Assembly: GCF_031755915.1 (NCBI RefSeq)
Contig: NC_083388.1
Location: forward strand, 12,846,501-12,910,500
Length of the DNA: 64,000 bases
Origin: Ziziphus jujuba
Taxonomy: Eukaryota > Streptophyta > Magnoliopsida > Rosales > Rhamnaceae
Reading direction: 5' to 3'
A model generated the notes under the pieces. The model did no database searches, was not told where the DNA came from, and worked only from the letters and a program-made list of their open reading frames with translations. Below, piece by piece: positions 22,875 to 37,000 of the stretch. A program made the translations under genes and the position numbers. How positions within the stretch are numbered: the first letter of the stretch is position 1; every line of letters starts with the position of its first letter.

Positions 22875-25800
22875 GACTACAACAAAGACTACAACAAAAG
22901 TCCATAGAGCCATTAAAGCTCACGTTCCTTGGTCTCTTGGCCCATACAACTTTAACGCCTAGATGATCCACTACAAACTTATAAACTCAGTCAAATTCAC
23001 AGGTTGACTCTTGGAAACTTTTGGCTTCTACTTAGTTGAAATTATATCTACCTTATCCCCACCTCATCACAACATAATTTTCGTATAAGAGGATAACAAA
23101 ATGTAATTAATTTTAAAAAAATGATAGGTAAGGATAAACGGAATATATGATAAATTGTACAGTTTTGTGGAATCCCTAAGAAATTTAGAATCTAGAGTTT
23201 TGATACTCAGGGATCCGTTATAGAAACCTTTCAAAATCTTTTAGTAATCTCAATACAAGGAAGTCTTATTGTACAATTCTTAGAGAAAAACTAAATGGAA
23301 TCTCAATCAATCATAGATAAACAACATATGCAAATATCAAATGATACTTTAATATATAAGAATAAAATCACAACAGCATATAAGTCCTCAATTATTGTCA
23401 ACATCTATAGTCTATTATACTACAAACCATCATTATATATACATAATAGGGACACTATTATTTTCATAATTTAGATCAGAACATTCTAAAAGTATTTGTA
23501 AAATTAAGTAATACAAATTATATAAATAAGTCTAAAAAATAAAGATAAATATTACGACCACTGTGGAAAATAATGAACAACGAATTATATGTGATATAGA
23601 TTGTCTGCTAATTGTTTGAACTTAAAGGAACAAATTTAAAAATAAATAAAACGCAAAATAAAAATATCTAAGTAGGTGGCAGAGTATAATAATAAAATAA
23701 TATTTTATTTCTGTAAACTTTTATATCAAATTCTCTCGTTCCACTTTTATCAAAAAATTTTCCTTTTAAAATCATTTCACAAAATTCATATTTAAATCCA
23801 TATTGTAAAATAGAAACTTAAATGTTATAAATTAATAAATCATTTACATATTATAAACTGAATTAATCATGATTTAAATACTAATAAAAAATAATATGAA
23901 TATATTCATAAAAATAATTATGGAAAATATCATAAAACCACAATGGATAAGAAAACTAACAATGTACTCAGAAAAATAAATAATGTACTATACGATATAT
24001 CTAACACTGCCAAGTTGTGCAATGCATCCTAAAGAACTACTAGACATTAATAGAGAGAAAAAAAACTCATGGGATAAACTCACCTCATAATCTTTAGCAT
24101 CGTGAAAGCATCATGACAATACAAAACCTTGAGATAAACCCAACTCACAACCTTTGGTGTATAAAAATATCGTAGCAATGATAAAACTATGAAATGAACC
24201 CATTTTATGAGCTTTAGTGTACTACAGGCATCGTGGTAAATCTATGCATTATAATATAATGTTAAACCGAAACACTAATATTAGACAGTAAATCAATTAA
24301 AAACAATAGTATAGTATTCATAAACAATCTTTTTAATATCATACCTTTTCATTTTTCCACAAACAAATATTATACTATAATCTGGAATTTAATAGTCAAA
24401 CTCAATCATTTATTTAAATATTTCAAAAATTCTAAAACATCATTTCAATCCAAAACACAAATACCAACAGTAAAATATCTATCACCATAAACCGTTTTTA
24501 AGTACTTTAAAATATAAAATGCTTAAACATGCTTAAAAATATACAATTTTCAATTTACTTTCTCAAAAAATCAAATTTTTTTTTTCCAAAATGACTAAAC
24601 CATCAATTTAATCATCAAAATAGTTAAATATCAAGATTAACAAGTCCACTATGAACTCATTTAAATTTAACGGTTTTACCAATCAGATGAAATGATAATA
24701 TATATGTGTAATATTTATATATGCATATATTAACCATTTAAATCAAATCATGTATATATAATATTCAAACTATATATATATATATATAGATTTATTTATT
24801 TATTTTATTAGCATGCTTAAAATCATTTGAAAATATAATTACTCACAAGTACTGCTAATGCTTACACTTGCTTTTCAGTAGAGTCGCTTCCAAGCTTAAT
24901 ACAGATACCTGTAATATAATAAAATATTCTTTAAGCTCCGATAATCAAACCCAAGGCATTGGTATGTACCATTGTCTTAAAATAATTTATACAACTATAA
25001 ATAAAATAAATTGGATATCAAATAAAATTATATTGCAATCCTTTAAGATTTGGTATCCAAAATTGAAATTTTTATCCAAAGATCAATTTTACTAGATTGA
25101 ACATTCGAATGGGTTATGTTAATATCTAATCTAATTACACTAACCTACAATTTTATTCAATTTTGTTCAAATACAGTTCAATTTCATTTGGTATATAACT
25201 AATTGACCTAAAAAGGGAAAATTATCAAATGATGTCCAAAATTTATAAATTTTATATTAGTGGAAAGCCTAAGAGATGATAAGTATATTAATGTGCCCAC
25301 CTCAATCCAAATTGTCATTGGTGGCCAAAAACTCGTAAAAAAATTTGGTCAAACTTTCTATTGGTGGATCTCTTAAACAGTGAGGAATATTAGCAAAAGA
25401 AGGCGTAAATGGATTTAGGGGGTCCAAATTGAGGGGGAGGGTGGTATGGGTTGAACTATAACGGTTGAAAAATGGTCGAATTGTAGAAAATGCATGGCTC
25501 ACCGTCGTCAACGTTGGAGGCCAGATCTGAGTGCATTTGGCGATAGCTTGCCATGAAATTACATGACTATGGTTGCCAATGAATGGGCTTTCTCCATATA
25601 TGGCCCATGTAGATCAACGGTGGTTGAAAATGGTCGAAATCGACTAACCTAGTTGGGCAGGTTTGTCGGTTGCAAGTCGACCCGCTTCGGTCTTCTCGAG
25701 TCTGTGATGGTTTTTAGGTATTTTGGGGACAAAATAGATATTTTTGAATTTTGTTCACTGTTGCGCATGCTTTTCAACAGTCATATAGGGACTTGAGTCA

Positions 25801-26725
25801 CTAATAGATAAAACTTTGATATTGATTTGGACAATGATATAATACTGATGTTTAAAATTTTCAAGAGCCATAACTTTTTAAACGTAACTTAAAATTTAAC
25901 ATGCCGTCAATTTATAAACTCATATTGACAAGCTATATACAATGGTACATCAATTAAACAAAAACCTTAACCACAGAAAAAATCAATCTGAAATACATAT
26001 ACAATCTAGTTGGACAAACCCGATCAAACTTGTACAATAAAAGTATTTTGGTATAGATTATTACATATATTATCATAAATAATAATTTTCTACCTTAAGC
26101 AATTTACTCATCCTACCAATGTCGATAAGATGTAAAAGTAAAACATATACATGCACCAGATTAAAATTATATATGTAGCTCGATTCTAGTTAAAATATTC
26201 TCAACCTTTGAATTTGAGGATAAGTAGACTTAATCATTTAAAATTGTTAATTGCTTCTAATGTCATATCAAAGATATGTAATCCATATCAAGTATATGCA
26301 ATCTAATGTTCTAAATGATAAGCCTATTTATTTTGAAGTTTAACAAGTTAAAAACATCCGCATTTAAATTTCATTATATATAAAATTTTGCTACAAAAGG
26401 CACGCATATAATTCACTTCGCTTGAACCTCATTATATATAAAATTTACTATAAAAGGCACACATGTAATCCAAATCCATTGGGCATGTCTTTGATGCTAA
26501 CAAGTATGCACATATTTTATAGTAAAATAATATATACATATATATATATAATTGTCTGTTATTAGAATATTTTTATGACCTTTATGCAGACTTCGATATC
26601 ATGTAACATATTACAAAAAATTAACTTTGAAATCTACATCAAATTTTATCTGTGTGGTCTGATGAAAAATTGACCCCATATGTATGTATGTATGTATGTA
26701 TCTTCCGGAATAAAGACACAAAACA
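22875..26725. other. AT-rich intergenic DNA
   Basis: No gene recognised. Three degenerate ~60-base repeats (each with a GATAAAC/CC-like phrase and GCATCGTG-like phrase) occupy about 24065-24240. A less AT-rich island at about 25290-25760 contains repeated AACGGTTGAAAATGGTCG-like phrases and may be a remnant of a non-coding retroelement region. A (TATG)n microsatellite lies at about 26677-26700. Confidence 0.4.
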
Positions 26726-26736
26726 TAATAGAAGCT

Positions 26737-26855
26737 AGACTCGCAGTGGAGCTCCAGTGGCAGAGATCCACCACCTTGCCCTGTGAGTGCCAGGTTCGAA
26801 TCTATGGGGTGGGTTGGGGTGCCTGGGGGCAACTCAGCCAAAAAACAAAAAAACT
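26737..26855 (+). mobile_element. tRNA-derived SINE with perfect 11-bp target duplication
   Basis: The body has a recognisable pol III internal promoter: an A-box-like AGCTCCAGTGGC at about 26750-26761 and a B box AGGTTCGAATC at about 26791-26801, roughly 40 bases apart as in tRNAs. A G-rich segment and a short A-rich tail (about 26839-26853) follow. TAATAGAAGCT flanks both sides (26726-26736 and 26856-26866). Together these define a complete, fairly young SINE of about 119 bp. It is not a functional tRNA: the acceptor stem does not pair. Confidence 0.8.
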
Positions 26856-27089
26856 TAATAGAAGCTGACGTAGTAGGAGTGACCTCACAAGCCGATAACT
26901 CATTTAAAGCTAACAAATCCATAACCACATAAAAAGGCCGTCTACTAAAAGCAAAAGAACAGCTCTCCATAAACGTGCCCTTCATCTTCATATGAATTTA
27001 TGTACTGGGATTGAGACAGCCGCAGCTGGACAAAAATAAAATCAATTATTAAGAGCAACAGGCTACCTTGATCTTTATTTATAAAAATC

Positions 27090-27102
27090 AAACCAAAAAC
27101 AT

Positions 27103-27146
<44 letters not shown>

Positions 27147-27237
27147 TTTTTTTTTTCTTTTCTCAACATACTCTTTTTTATATTTACAGAATTTATCTGC
27201 CAGTGACCTAGCGGATGTAGAGAAAAGATTTCTATAA

Positions 27238-27282
<45 letters not shown>
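27090..27282. repeat. Compound microsatellites upstream of the miRNA hairpin
   Basis: (CA)n runs into (TA)n at about 27101-27147, and (TA)n into (GA)n at about 27238-27282. The second tract ends about 30 bases before the predicted miRNA stem, and could supply TATA-like and GAGA-type promoter sequence. Confidence 0.8.
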
Positions 27283-27283
<1 letters not shown>

Positions 27284-27311
27284 CGAAGTACTAATGGAAG
27301 GAGAAAGCATA

Positions 27312-27427
27312 TGAAGGTTCGCTACGCAGGAGAGATGACGCCGTCGGCCTTGGCCTTTTCCAATTAAATCTGCATAAGGTCAGGATGCCGCAGGCGTCAT
27401 CTCTCCGGCTTAGGAAACCTTGTTTGT
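27312..27427 (+). ncRNA. MIR4376: miRNA precursor of the miR4376/miR391 type
   Basis: The segment folds into a single plant-type stem: about 29 base pairs between 27315-27343 and 27392-27421 with only about four mismatches, including a perfect 14-bp run GGAGAGATGACGCC. A further paired section inside involves GGCC and GGTC blocks. The 5' arm at 27323-27344 begins TACGCAGGAGAGATGACG and differs, from memory, at about one base from the miR4376 family; Arabidopsis miR391 is a close relative. These miRNAs are known to target the autoinhibited Ca2+-ATPase ACA10. The 3' arm carries the star near 27393-27414. The hairpin stands alone between a SINE and SIZ1, consistent with an independent MIR gene on the plus strand. 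Confidence 0.75.
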
Positions 27428-30379
27428 GCGGGATTGTTGAGATGATAAAGTATGATATTTTTGTCTCCTTTAAATTGCATTCCTTGACGTAATTTTGTTT
27501 GTTGTTTGCCTTCGTTTTAAGCTTCTGCTTGTAGATTGCATACACCATTTTTTAAAATGCTTTTAGACCTTTCTCCTGAAGAATGCACAGTAGTTCGCAA
27601 AGACAAGCCTATATATATATATGTAATGGTCTTTTCTGTCGCGAAGCTGGAAAATTTTTTCTTTTTATTCTGATTATATCCATATACTATTATTATATAT
27701 GTGTTGTATACCCATGCTGTATACTTAAAACTCGTATATTTGAGAAAATAATAATAATAATAATAATAAAAGAAAGTATTACTTATAGCGAAAAAAAGAA
27801 AAAAAAGAACACACCATTTTCAAAATGAATTTTATGTTTTTAAATATCTGTGTTTAGAAATTATTACTTATATTGGGGGAAAAAAATAAAAGAACCCATC
27901 ATTTTCAAAATTAATTTTATGTTTTCAAAATTCTCCTCAACAAATAATAGTGGTTATTGTTATTACTATTAATATTTTATTATCAGGGTTATCTGAATCC
28001 AGCATTTGAAGGGGAACAAAAAAAAAAAAAAAAAACTAATCTACTTTAGTTCAATACTTCAAATATATGTATATAAATATATTATATTTTCTGGACAAAG
28101 ATGATAATATTCAACTATATTAGTCAGCAAAGCTGAAGTAGTATTATTTTTCCAGAGTAGGGAGAGACCTAATTAAGTGTCCGCTGCTTTATTTGCATTA
28201 CCAGAAATAAAAACAAATTCAATCCCTAGTCTTAACATGTAAAGTAATTTGCAATAATGGAGTCAGAGTCTCATGGACAATAGGGAATACCATCATTGGT
28301 CGTCTCAATGATAACTACTTTGTTTTTGTTTTTTCTGAAGCTACTCTTTCTTCTTCCACAATAATAACTCCTCGATAGAATAAATGATAAAATATATAAT
28401 AAGTTCAATCTTTTATTTTTTATTTTTATTTTTAAGTATGTTTGGAAACTCAACCCCGCCAAAAAAATTATTCGAAGTAGGGAAATTTTGATTCACCCCT
28501 TTTAGGTCTAGTTGAATATTATTCACCCCTCCTAAGGTTTATAAATTCATCTCTTACCTTCTACGTGTAAACATTTGTTAAAAAACTTTCTATTTTCATC
28601 CATTTGAATTGTAACAATATATTTTTCCCTCATTAATAAAATAAATATTAATTTAATATTTATACTTTTATTATTATATGCCACAAATTATGAATATATT
28701 ACCTTACATAAGAAATACAAGTTTACCAATTTAGAAAATTCTAATATTCATATATATATATATATATTATTAATTATGAACATGAATGAAGTAACATACA
28801 ATAAAATATTCATTACAAAATGCAAGCAATTTAAACTTCAAGTATTTTATTTTAAAAAAATTCAAATATTTATGCGATTCAAGAAATTTTTTTACATTTA
28901 TCAAATTCTCCTTTGATCTTAAATTTAAAAGAATAAATTAACGGCTTGCTAGGGGACGCATTAGAAAAGCTACGTTTTATATTTATCAATATTAGTATTA
29001 TTTTTTAAATAACTATCTAGAAAACCAAACAACCTTTCCTTATCATCATTTACGTAATCTCACATCATTAAAACATAACATAATTATATAATATATAACG
29101 AGATTTATATCAAATGAATTGATGGTTTAACCACTAAAATTTTTTTTATCTACATTTATATTGCTTCAAAAGTTACAATTTAAAAATGTAGTAATAATTT
29201 TCTAGGTATGTATATGATTCACTTTACTTAAAAAGAGTTTATTATCTCATCAAATCTAAGATGAACCACTAATAGCTTTTTAAATATCAATCATTAAAAT
29301 TCCAAAACCATTAAACCTCATGTGAAACTTAAGTCTCTACGTATCTATATATGTAAGTATATAAAAGATTTTGTAATTCAAACCGTGTTTGCTTTTAGTA
29401 AACCAAATTCAAAGTCAGGCCATGTATTATTATTATTATTATTATTATTATTTTCTTCTTTTGTTAGAAAAATTCAGACCATGTTGAGGGTCGATCACAC
29501 ATTATTGTTCGCGAGTGTAATCGCTTCTACCTTTACATGATGCCTTGTGCAAAATTTGCACGGATCTATTACCTACCCCCACCCCAAAAAGGGAGAAAAA
29601 AAACAAAAAAAAGAAAAAAAAGACGAAAAGAGAAACCTTTAAAACAAAAATCCGTAAGAAATAGTCAACTTTGTCAAGCGCACGATACTGCCATCTTTAC
29701 ACAGCAATGTGTCTCCCAATGGATATATTAATCAAACACAAAGCTTACCCAACGTCCTAAAAAGACTAATAAATTCACTTTACCTACTCCCAATCTTTGT
29801 ATATGATGGCAATAAATTTATATCAATAAAGATTTCTAAAATCTTGCATGCAAAAACAAAAGGCCTAAATTTGTTCAGTGCTTATATTGCTTGTTTTCCA
29901 AAATTCTTTTAAAGAGATTTTGACAATACAATAATTTTTCTTAAAAATCTGTTTATTGTCTAGTTGATTAATGTGCCATTGAGTCCAAACTTTTCCTACT
30001 CATAAAGATATTATTATTTAAAAAAAAAAAAAAAAACCATAAACTCATCCATTAAAAGAAAATATGAACTACCAGCAAAAGCTTATTTATTACCTTTCGA
30101 ATAAAGATCAAATTTTCAAATTCTACAAATTCATGCTACAGCCTAACATGGAAATTTTTTTCTGTTGACAACCTATACTAATTACACTTGCAAGCCTTTC
30201 ATCATAAAACATTGACCATGCCAAGGAGTTGAATGTTACATGATCACGTACAACTATCTAATAGTAAACAAAATCTAAGAATACCATGAATTGCACGAAT
30301 TAAACTTCTTCACATATTTCACACCCTTAAGACCTTATCCTAGTGCTTGCATACTACTCTGCTATGATCCGGTGGGACA
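27428..30379. other. AT-rich intergenic DNA
   Basis: No gene recognised. It contains (ATA)n at about 27749-27768, an A run at about 28018-28035, (ATT)n at 29427-29451 and an A-rich stretch at 29586-29650. Short open frames here have low-complexity translations. Confidence 0.5.
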
Positions 30380-30384
30380 GGTTT

Positions 30385-30390
30385 TTATTA
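30385..30390 (-). terminator. Possible polyadenylation signal of SIZ1
   Basis: AATAAA on the minus strand about 700 bases after the SIZ1 stop. A CTTTTTCAG acceptor-like site at about 30510-30518 suggests that a spliced last non-coding exon could end here. A 9-bp perfect hairpin (TTGGTGGGG with its complement, 30663-30683) lies in between. Placement is a guess. Confidence 0.3.
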
Positions 30391-31086
30391 ATGAAAGTCA
30401 ATATCATGAAAATAAAAAATTACAAGGGTCAATAAATTATGGGTGGGTTGGTATACCAGCCTGAACAGCGGCACTGCCTCCTGTTCTATAACGGTGGTAG
30501 AGGCCGCTGAAAAAGCTAGATAAAAACATGAGAAACAACTGCGCAAATATAACCATTTCAAAAATAATAACATTTTCTATATATAACTAAACTGAGTGTC
30601 AATTTACAGGCTATTTGATCTCACCATAAAAATGAGGCAAAAAAAGAGGATATTTGTATTACTTGGTGGGGTTCCCCCACCAAATCCAAAGGTTTGAACC
30701 GATGGATTTAAATCCTTACCATACCAACATTGGACCTGCATATCTTCATTGAAGATTGAAGAAAAGAGAAGAGATTAAGAATGCTGCCATATAAACAGGT
30801 AATAAGCACAGCATATACGAGGCACAAACACATGGAAGCTACTGCATACCGATTCAAACAATAAACCTTGCAGGTGCCAGTGCAGTTGACTTTTTCCTTC
30901 TCTGGCCAATTTTGTTCCACCAAGGACTCCATTGCACCATGACAGAAAGTGTACGGCAACCCTTTCATTTGTTTGAAAACAGAATTCAAACTTGTAAACG
31001 GGCAGATTTAGATTTCTCTATATCAAGCTTCCTCATAAATAATCAAACAGACCAAGAATTGCTCTTGGCAAACAAGGTGACATACT

Positions 31087-34000
31087 CTATTCAGAGTCTG
31101 AGTCAATTGATAGATACAATCTTGGCCTTACAGAACGTTTTTGTCGAGGAAATGAGAAAGGACTATCTGATCTCTGTCTACTAGCCTTGTCAGATCTAGC
31201 ATCATTCATACCAAGAAGCAAAGAGGCTGCATAAGATCGAATAACAAGCTATTATAATTTTAAAAACAGAAAGGCTAAAAAAACGAATCAGTTCCTATGA
31301 ATTGTGTTTAGAACATTAGTTAGAACTGGACTTTCCAATAAAAAGATATCAATATAAAAATAAAAATAGAAATACTGATTCCAACATGATAACAACGTTT
31401 TAAATCAAGAGAATAAAAAATTGCTAAAATGTTTTCACAATTATTTACACATTTTCTACCAAAGAGAATCATTCATCTAAAGTAACAAATAAAGCAATCA
31501 TAATATATTATTTAATTTAATGAAGTGGCTAGTTATTTAAAAGAAAATGAACAAACCAGGATCAGGCAAGGAATCTATGACACCTTCTCGGGATGAAACT
31601 TGCTGCTTCGAATTCAATCCATTTGGAGTTACTGACTCACCATTACTGCCACTGCCACTGGCACCATCACCAAGCCGAAGAGATATCCAATCCTCAGTAC
31701 GGACACCACCATTTGACATATCAGCCTGATCTCTAAAGTGAGACTGCATAGATACATCTGAAGGCCTTGTGGGAAGAAATATCTGAAGAGCGGGATCATC
31801 CCCAGCAAATGGCAAGGGATTATCTAATAAGCCATCATTTATATCAGTATCTGAACGACCAACAGAAGAATTTGGGGCTAGAGTAGCAGTTCCCATGGTA
31901 GGGTCTGGAGCCAATGTGTAGCCATTCATGGATGTGGAACAATTGATTGTACCATGTTGCAGTTCAACTAGAGCGTCCGAAACATCTGCATCAGAACCAA
32001 ACAATTGGAAACCTGGGCCTGCTTGATTTGCAGGAGGTAAATGCCACAATGGCATCCCAAATTCATCATCATTGCCATTAAAAAGACCTAAGCACGGGCT
32101 CCCACTAGTAACAAGAGTAGGATCATCTGGGTACGAATCCGTCATAACAGGAGGTGGCACTGAAAAATTAACCCCACCACCATCAGTTCGATGATTTCTG
32201 TACACAGATCCAGAAGAAATGAAGATGTCATTGTCTTCATCAGAATCACTAAGTACAATAACTTCTGCATCCCCTACTGGTGCAGAAGGGTTTTGGTCAG
32301 CAACTCCAAATGCAGAATCAACATTAAGAGAAATAGTTTCCATCTCAACTCCATTGTTGGTGGAGAAATCAAAATTCCCACCTCCATCCTGATTTACACT
32401 TGGATCTTCATCATCCCTACCACTTCCGGTTGCACTGCTGCTCATTGGGATAACCCTTTGCTCATGATTTCCAAAGTTCTGTGGTAGTATGTTACCGGAA
32501 GATGTGATCATATCATCAGGTTTGCTAACCTCCCAAAACCCATTCCGATTCTTCCTGATTCCAAGTTTCAAGCCAGTATGACCTTCTGAAACACCTTCCT
32601 GTTTGACCTGCTTCAACAAGTCTGCTTTTAGTTTTTCTTCTCCATCATTAGAGACACAAAGCGTACCATCTGGAAAATGCCATTGACCAACAACTCCAAG
32701 CTCCTTCCGTTCAATTTCACTTTTAGCCTTTACTCGCCAAGAACCATCAGGCTTCACCTCAATCTCTGTTACATCCTCTGCACAATGCCTCATCTGTACC
32801 AACCCAAACAATAAAAAAATAAAAAAATAAATAAAACTGAATCATAATACAGATCAAAAGGACATTAGATAATTCTTTTTCATTATGAGGAAGTAATTTT
32901 AATATACATATAAGGAATTACCATTGAGGTGATGCAGTTGAAATATGGGTCAATAATGACATTCTCCAAGGAATAGTTCTTGAGACAAATAGGGCACTGC
33001 CACTGTACAGACATATTCAAAGCATGCTCAAACATACAAAACATGCTACATAAGGACAAATTTAAACCAAATTCGATCTTCTGTTAAATCTTACCTTTCT
33101 TGAACGTTGATTCATTTCCACAAAAACTTCAAGATCAAAACAGCCCATGTGAACACAAGGTTTGAACCTTCCAGATACCTTCATTCTTGAACCACTCATC
33201 TATGGATTAATGCACGTGTAACACATCAAAATGAATTGCAAAACAAATAGCATTTTGAATATGAAAGAACAAGACAAATATGCAAAATAAACGAACTCTT
33301 TTAGCCACCTGTTGTTTACTATACTACAGAAGACACGTCCACTATACAGCATATATAAAGTTTAAATGACTAAATACATTTCAATGTTCTCAAATTAAAC
33401 CTAGAGGTATTGCCGTTATCAAAAGTTGTTCACAACAAGCACACCAGCACACTTACCGGACAACGTAGATTGACAACAAAAGAATCGGCAACAACTTCCA
33501 AGTCACTGTCACTATCAGCATTGTCAGTTGTTGTTCCACCACCAACGCAACGACGAACACGAGCAAGAGCATCTTCAAAACGCTCACCATCAGTCTCCTT
33601 AGGAATTGAGTTAAGTATCTAACCAACAAAGATGCATAAAATTTATATTGTGATACTACACTCAATTAAATAGAGAAGAGCACAAAAAGATGGATTAAAC
33701 AATTTTAGCAACTACTCCAAAAGTGAATCAATACATACTGAAACAAAAAAATTTCAGCTAATTTGCAAGTTATGTAGAATGTATCTTAAATGGAAAAATG
33801 TGGATTTCATGCTATCACGCAGGCGAAGGCAATCAAATTGTCACCTAGGCTCTTATGTGTGAGCCCAGAAAATGCCTAAGAAGCCTATATGCTTAATGTG
33901 GACAAGTAGAAGCAGCCCAGAGAAGCCTAACAGAGGAAAGGAAATCTGATTCTAAGGCCCAAACTTTGATTTGACATGACTTAATTTAAATAGGACTTAC

Positions 34001-37000
34001 TTGCAATTTCATATGATCCAGATGGTGTTCATTTTGGCCTAAATATAATCTGTACAGAAGCCCAGACATGTTCAGCCATCGGCCTTAAATTTATCGACAG
34101 AACTTAATTATTGATTAATGTTTATTCTTTTATCCAAATTCATGTACATGGACCACATTTATTGTGGCATCTAGACGCATCGGGTAGTGAGCTAATATAT
34201 TAGGTTCATTGGTTATTGATTCATGTTCATGTATCTTCAAGTCCATGCATCTCTCAGATCCATGTACCAAATCTATTACGTGTCTTTTCATTTTTGAAGT
34301 TCATGTACTAAATAAAAAGAGTATGAATGAAATGGAAAATATGGTTGAAGTTTCTAGCAAAAAAAGCCCACTGGTTTCATGTTTTCGTGTGATGCACACC
34401 TAACATAGATGTGTAGCCAAGGTTCCTAGGAGTGATTCCTAGAACTCTACTAGTATGATGCTACTAACTTATCCTCAATTTCCTTCGCTCCCTTCACTAC
34501 TACATCCTTGCTAGGCAAGACTCCTTAAAGTTCATGTACTAAATAAAAAGAGTATGAATGAAATGAAAAATATGGTTAAAGTTTCTAGCAAAAAAAGCCC
34601 ACTGGTTTCATGTTTTCGTGTGATGCACACCTAACGTAGATGTGTAGCCAAGGTTCCTAGGAGTGATTCCTAGAACTCTACTAGTATGATGCTACTAACT
34701 TATCCTCAATTTCCTTCGCTCCCTTCACTACTACATCCTTGCTAGGCAAGACTCCTAAAACAACATTAGCCTGACAATAATTGTTCTTTTGCACTCCAAA
34801 AGCTCCAGCTCTGTATTACAAATTTGCTCCTGTATAACTTAAATACAATTTCAATTTTGAATAACAATCAGATTGGGAGCACCAACGGAGACTTCCTTTT
34901 TATTATTATTATTACTTTTCTTAACAAAGTTTTTCTTTTTAAATCTGGTGAAATCTTCATAAAACTGTACTTTACTTTTGTTCTATGCTTTCAGTCTAAG
35001 ATAAATTCCGTTGCTGACAAATTCATAGGTTTTTGTTTAGAATTTAAATGCCTTTTCCAACTTCTAGTTTTCTTTTATTAAAAGAAAATTTCTGCATCAA
35101 CATATGACAAATTGAAGTGCTGAGTCATAACAGAAAAATGACCCATTACAACACCACACAATAAAAAAAATCATCCAGAAATTTCAGGCATACAATCTTC
35201 ATAGAACTTGATAAAATTTATTTTATCATAATATAAGAAAACTAGAATTTGAGAAAGAAAGGCATAGCCAATTTGCAGTATGCAGAGCTACCTGTTGAAC
35301 AGTTCGGCGCTTCACAATTCGAACCCCTAAACAGAAAATGCGAGCATCACATCCAGTTAAGGAGATCTTATTAAATCCATCTTTAGTGTATGCTGTGATC
35401 TGACAAAATATAAGGCAGTAAACTAAGAAATTAAACAAATAATGCAATTGAGAATAATTAGAACACCGCACATCCACATAAATACATGTCCATGCAAAGA
35501 CAAAGTTCATAAAAATGGTAGGCATTTAAAATTATGAAAGAGATGAAAGAGACAAAAATGCTGCATTTATATCTGGAAGAGACTCACAATTGGACCATCA
35601 TCACGACCATTAGCACCAAGAAGTTGAGAGCCTGGTCTATTAATTGCACGTACAGGCATACCTGTAGCTCAATTAAAAAAAAAAAAAAAAATGGTTGAAG
35701 TGACTTATTACAGCAGAACCAAAAGTTACGATACACCATGCAAAATTGAACCTTTGGATATTCATAATTTTAAACAAATGCCAACTTTCCTCTCTCTCTC
35801 TCTCTCCCTTTCTATTTTTTCTTTTTTTTTTAAAAAAAAATTTATAAATCAAACATCAATCACATACCGTTGACCTGTAAGTCCGCATACTGTGGCCACT
35901 GCATCCTGAATGGAACTTTGTCATTTAAAAGCATGCACCAAGCCTGAGCAACAATGACAATAACCAATCAATACATCTATAACTAAAGACTAATGGAACG
36001 ATAAGCATTCATGCATTCATGAATCTCAAAATACAAAAAACCACCTGAACATCATGCTCCTGTTTTGATAATAAATCCTTGTCTGCCCTATTGAGTTGAA
36101 ATGTTTTCTCCACACTCTGAACTGGATTCGTGCTGCACCCATTTGCACAAGAAAAGGATCAAGACAAAAACAAGTAGAAACATCAATGTTAGATATATAT
36201 GTATACATACATATATATATATATATATATAGGAAAAGACAGATACAAGCACTACAAAATAATCCACTAGTCTATTTCCAACAGTTCATCAAGTACATAA
36301 TCTGACACACTTAACAAATAAACGAAATATAACAAATTAAAACATTAGACAGTTATAGTCCTCATCTAAAATGAACTACAGAATAGTCTTTGCATGGCAG
36401 GATATTTTTAGTAGAATAAACATAAATAAATTAAACTATCTTAGTTCTTAGTGAAATTTGCCAAAAGAAAACATAAGGGCAACAATAATCTTTTTTTTTA
36501 ATATGCTTACTGTATGAGAACAAACCAGCATCTTCCAACACCTATGTAACAATCAGAATTTTTCGAAACATAAATAAGTTTTGGAAAGCAAAAAACAAAA
36601 GTTATAAAATTTAAAGTTTCATGTTGCTCATCTATCTCTACCATGAAAATATTACAAAATGAAGATACTTGAAGTGCATTCAGGGATGAGCATTAGTGTA
36701 TCAATGGGAATAAGCAATTAGTGTAGTAAACTACAAAACAATTAAAAAAAAAAAAATGTCTACTCCTCGACATTTAAATTTCTATTTATATAATGTGATT
36801 AAATATTCTTAAATTTCTATAACACAGAAACAACTAAATTTCAGTCTTTACTTCAAATAATGAACCTTAATTAAAAAAAAAATTTAAAAATTAAAAAAAA
36901 AATTGAAAGAAAATACTGTGTAGTTCAGTATTAATCATAATCAAAGACAATACACTTACCCATCAGTTGGCATATTCGTAGTGACCAACTTCACAGGAGA

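Noticed and set aside
26738..26815. Possible tRNA gene (A and B boxes)
   Set aside because: The acceptor and anticodon stems do not pair, and an A-rich tail plus an 11-bp target duplication identify a SINE.
36490..36535. Possible extra SIZ1 micro-exon between exons 7 and 8
   Set aside because: A CA/GTAAGC donor is present, but joining exon 7 directly to 36132 keeps frame and restores the conserved T-N-P-V-Q-S-V-E segment, so no extra exon is needed.
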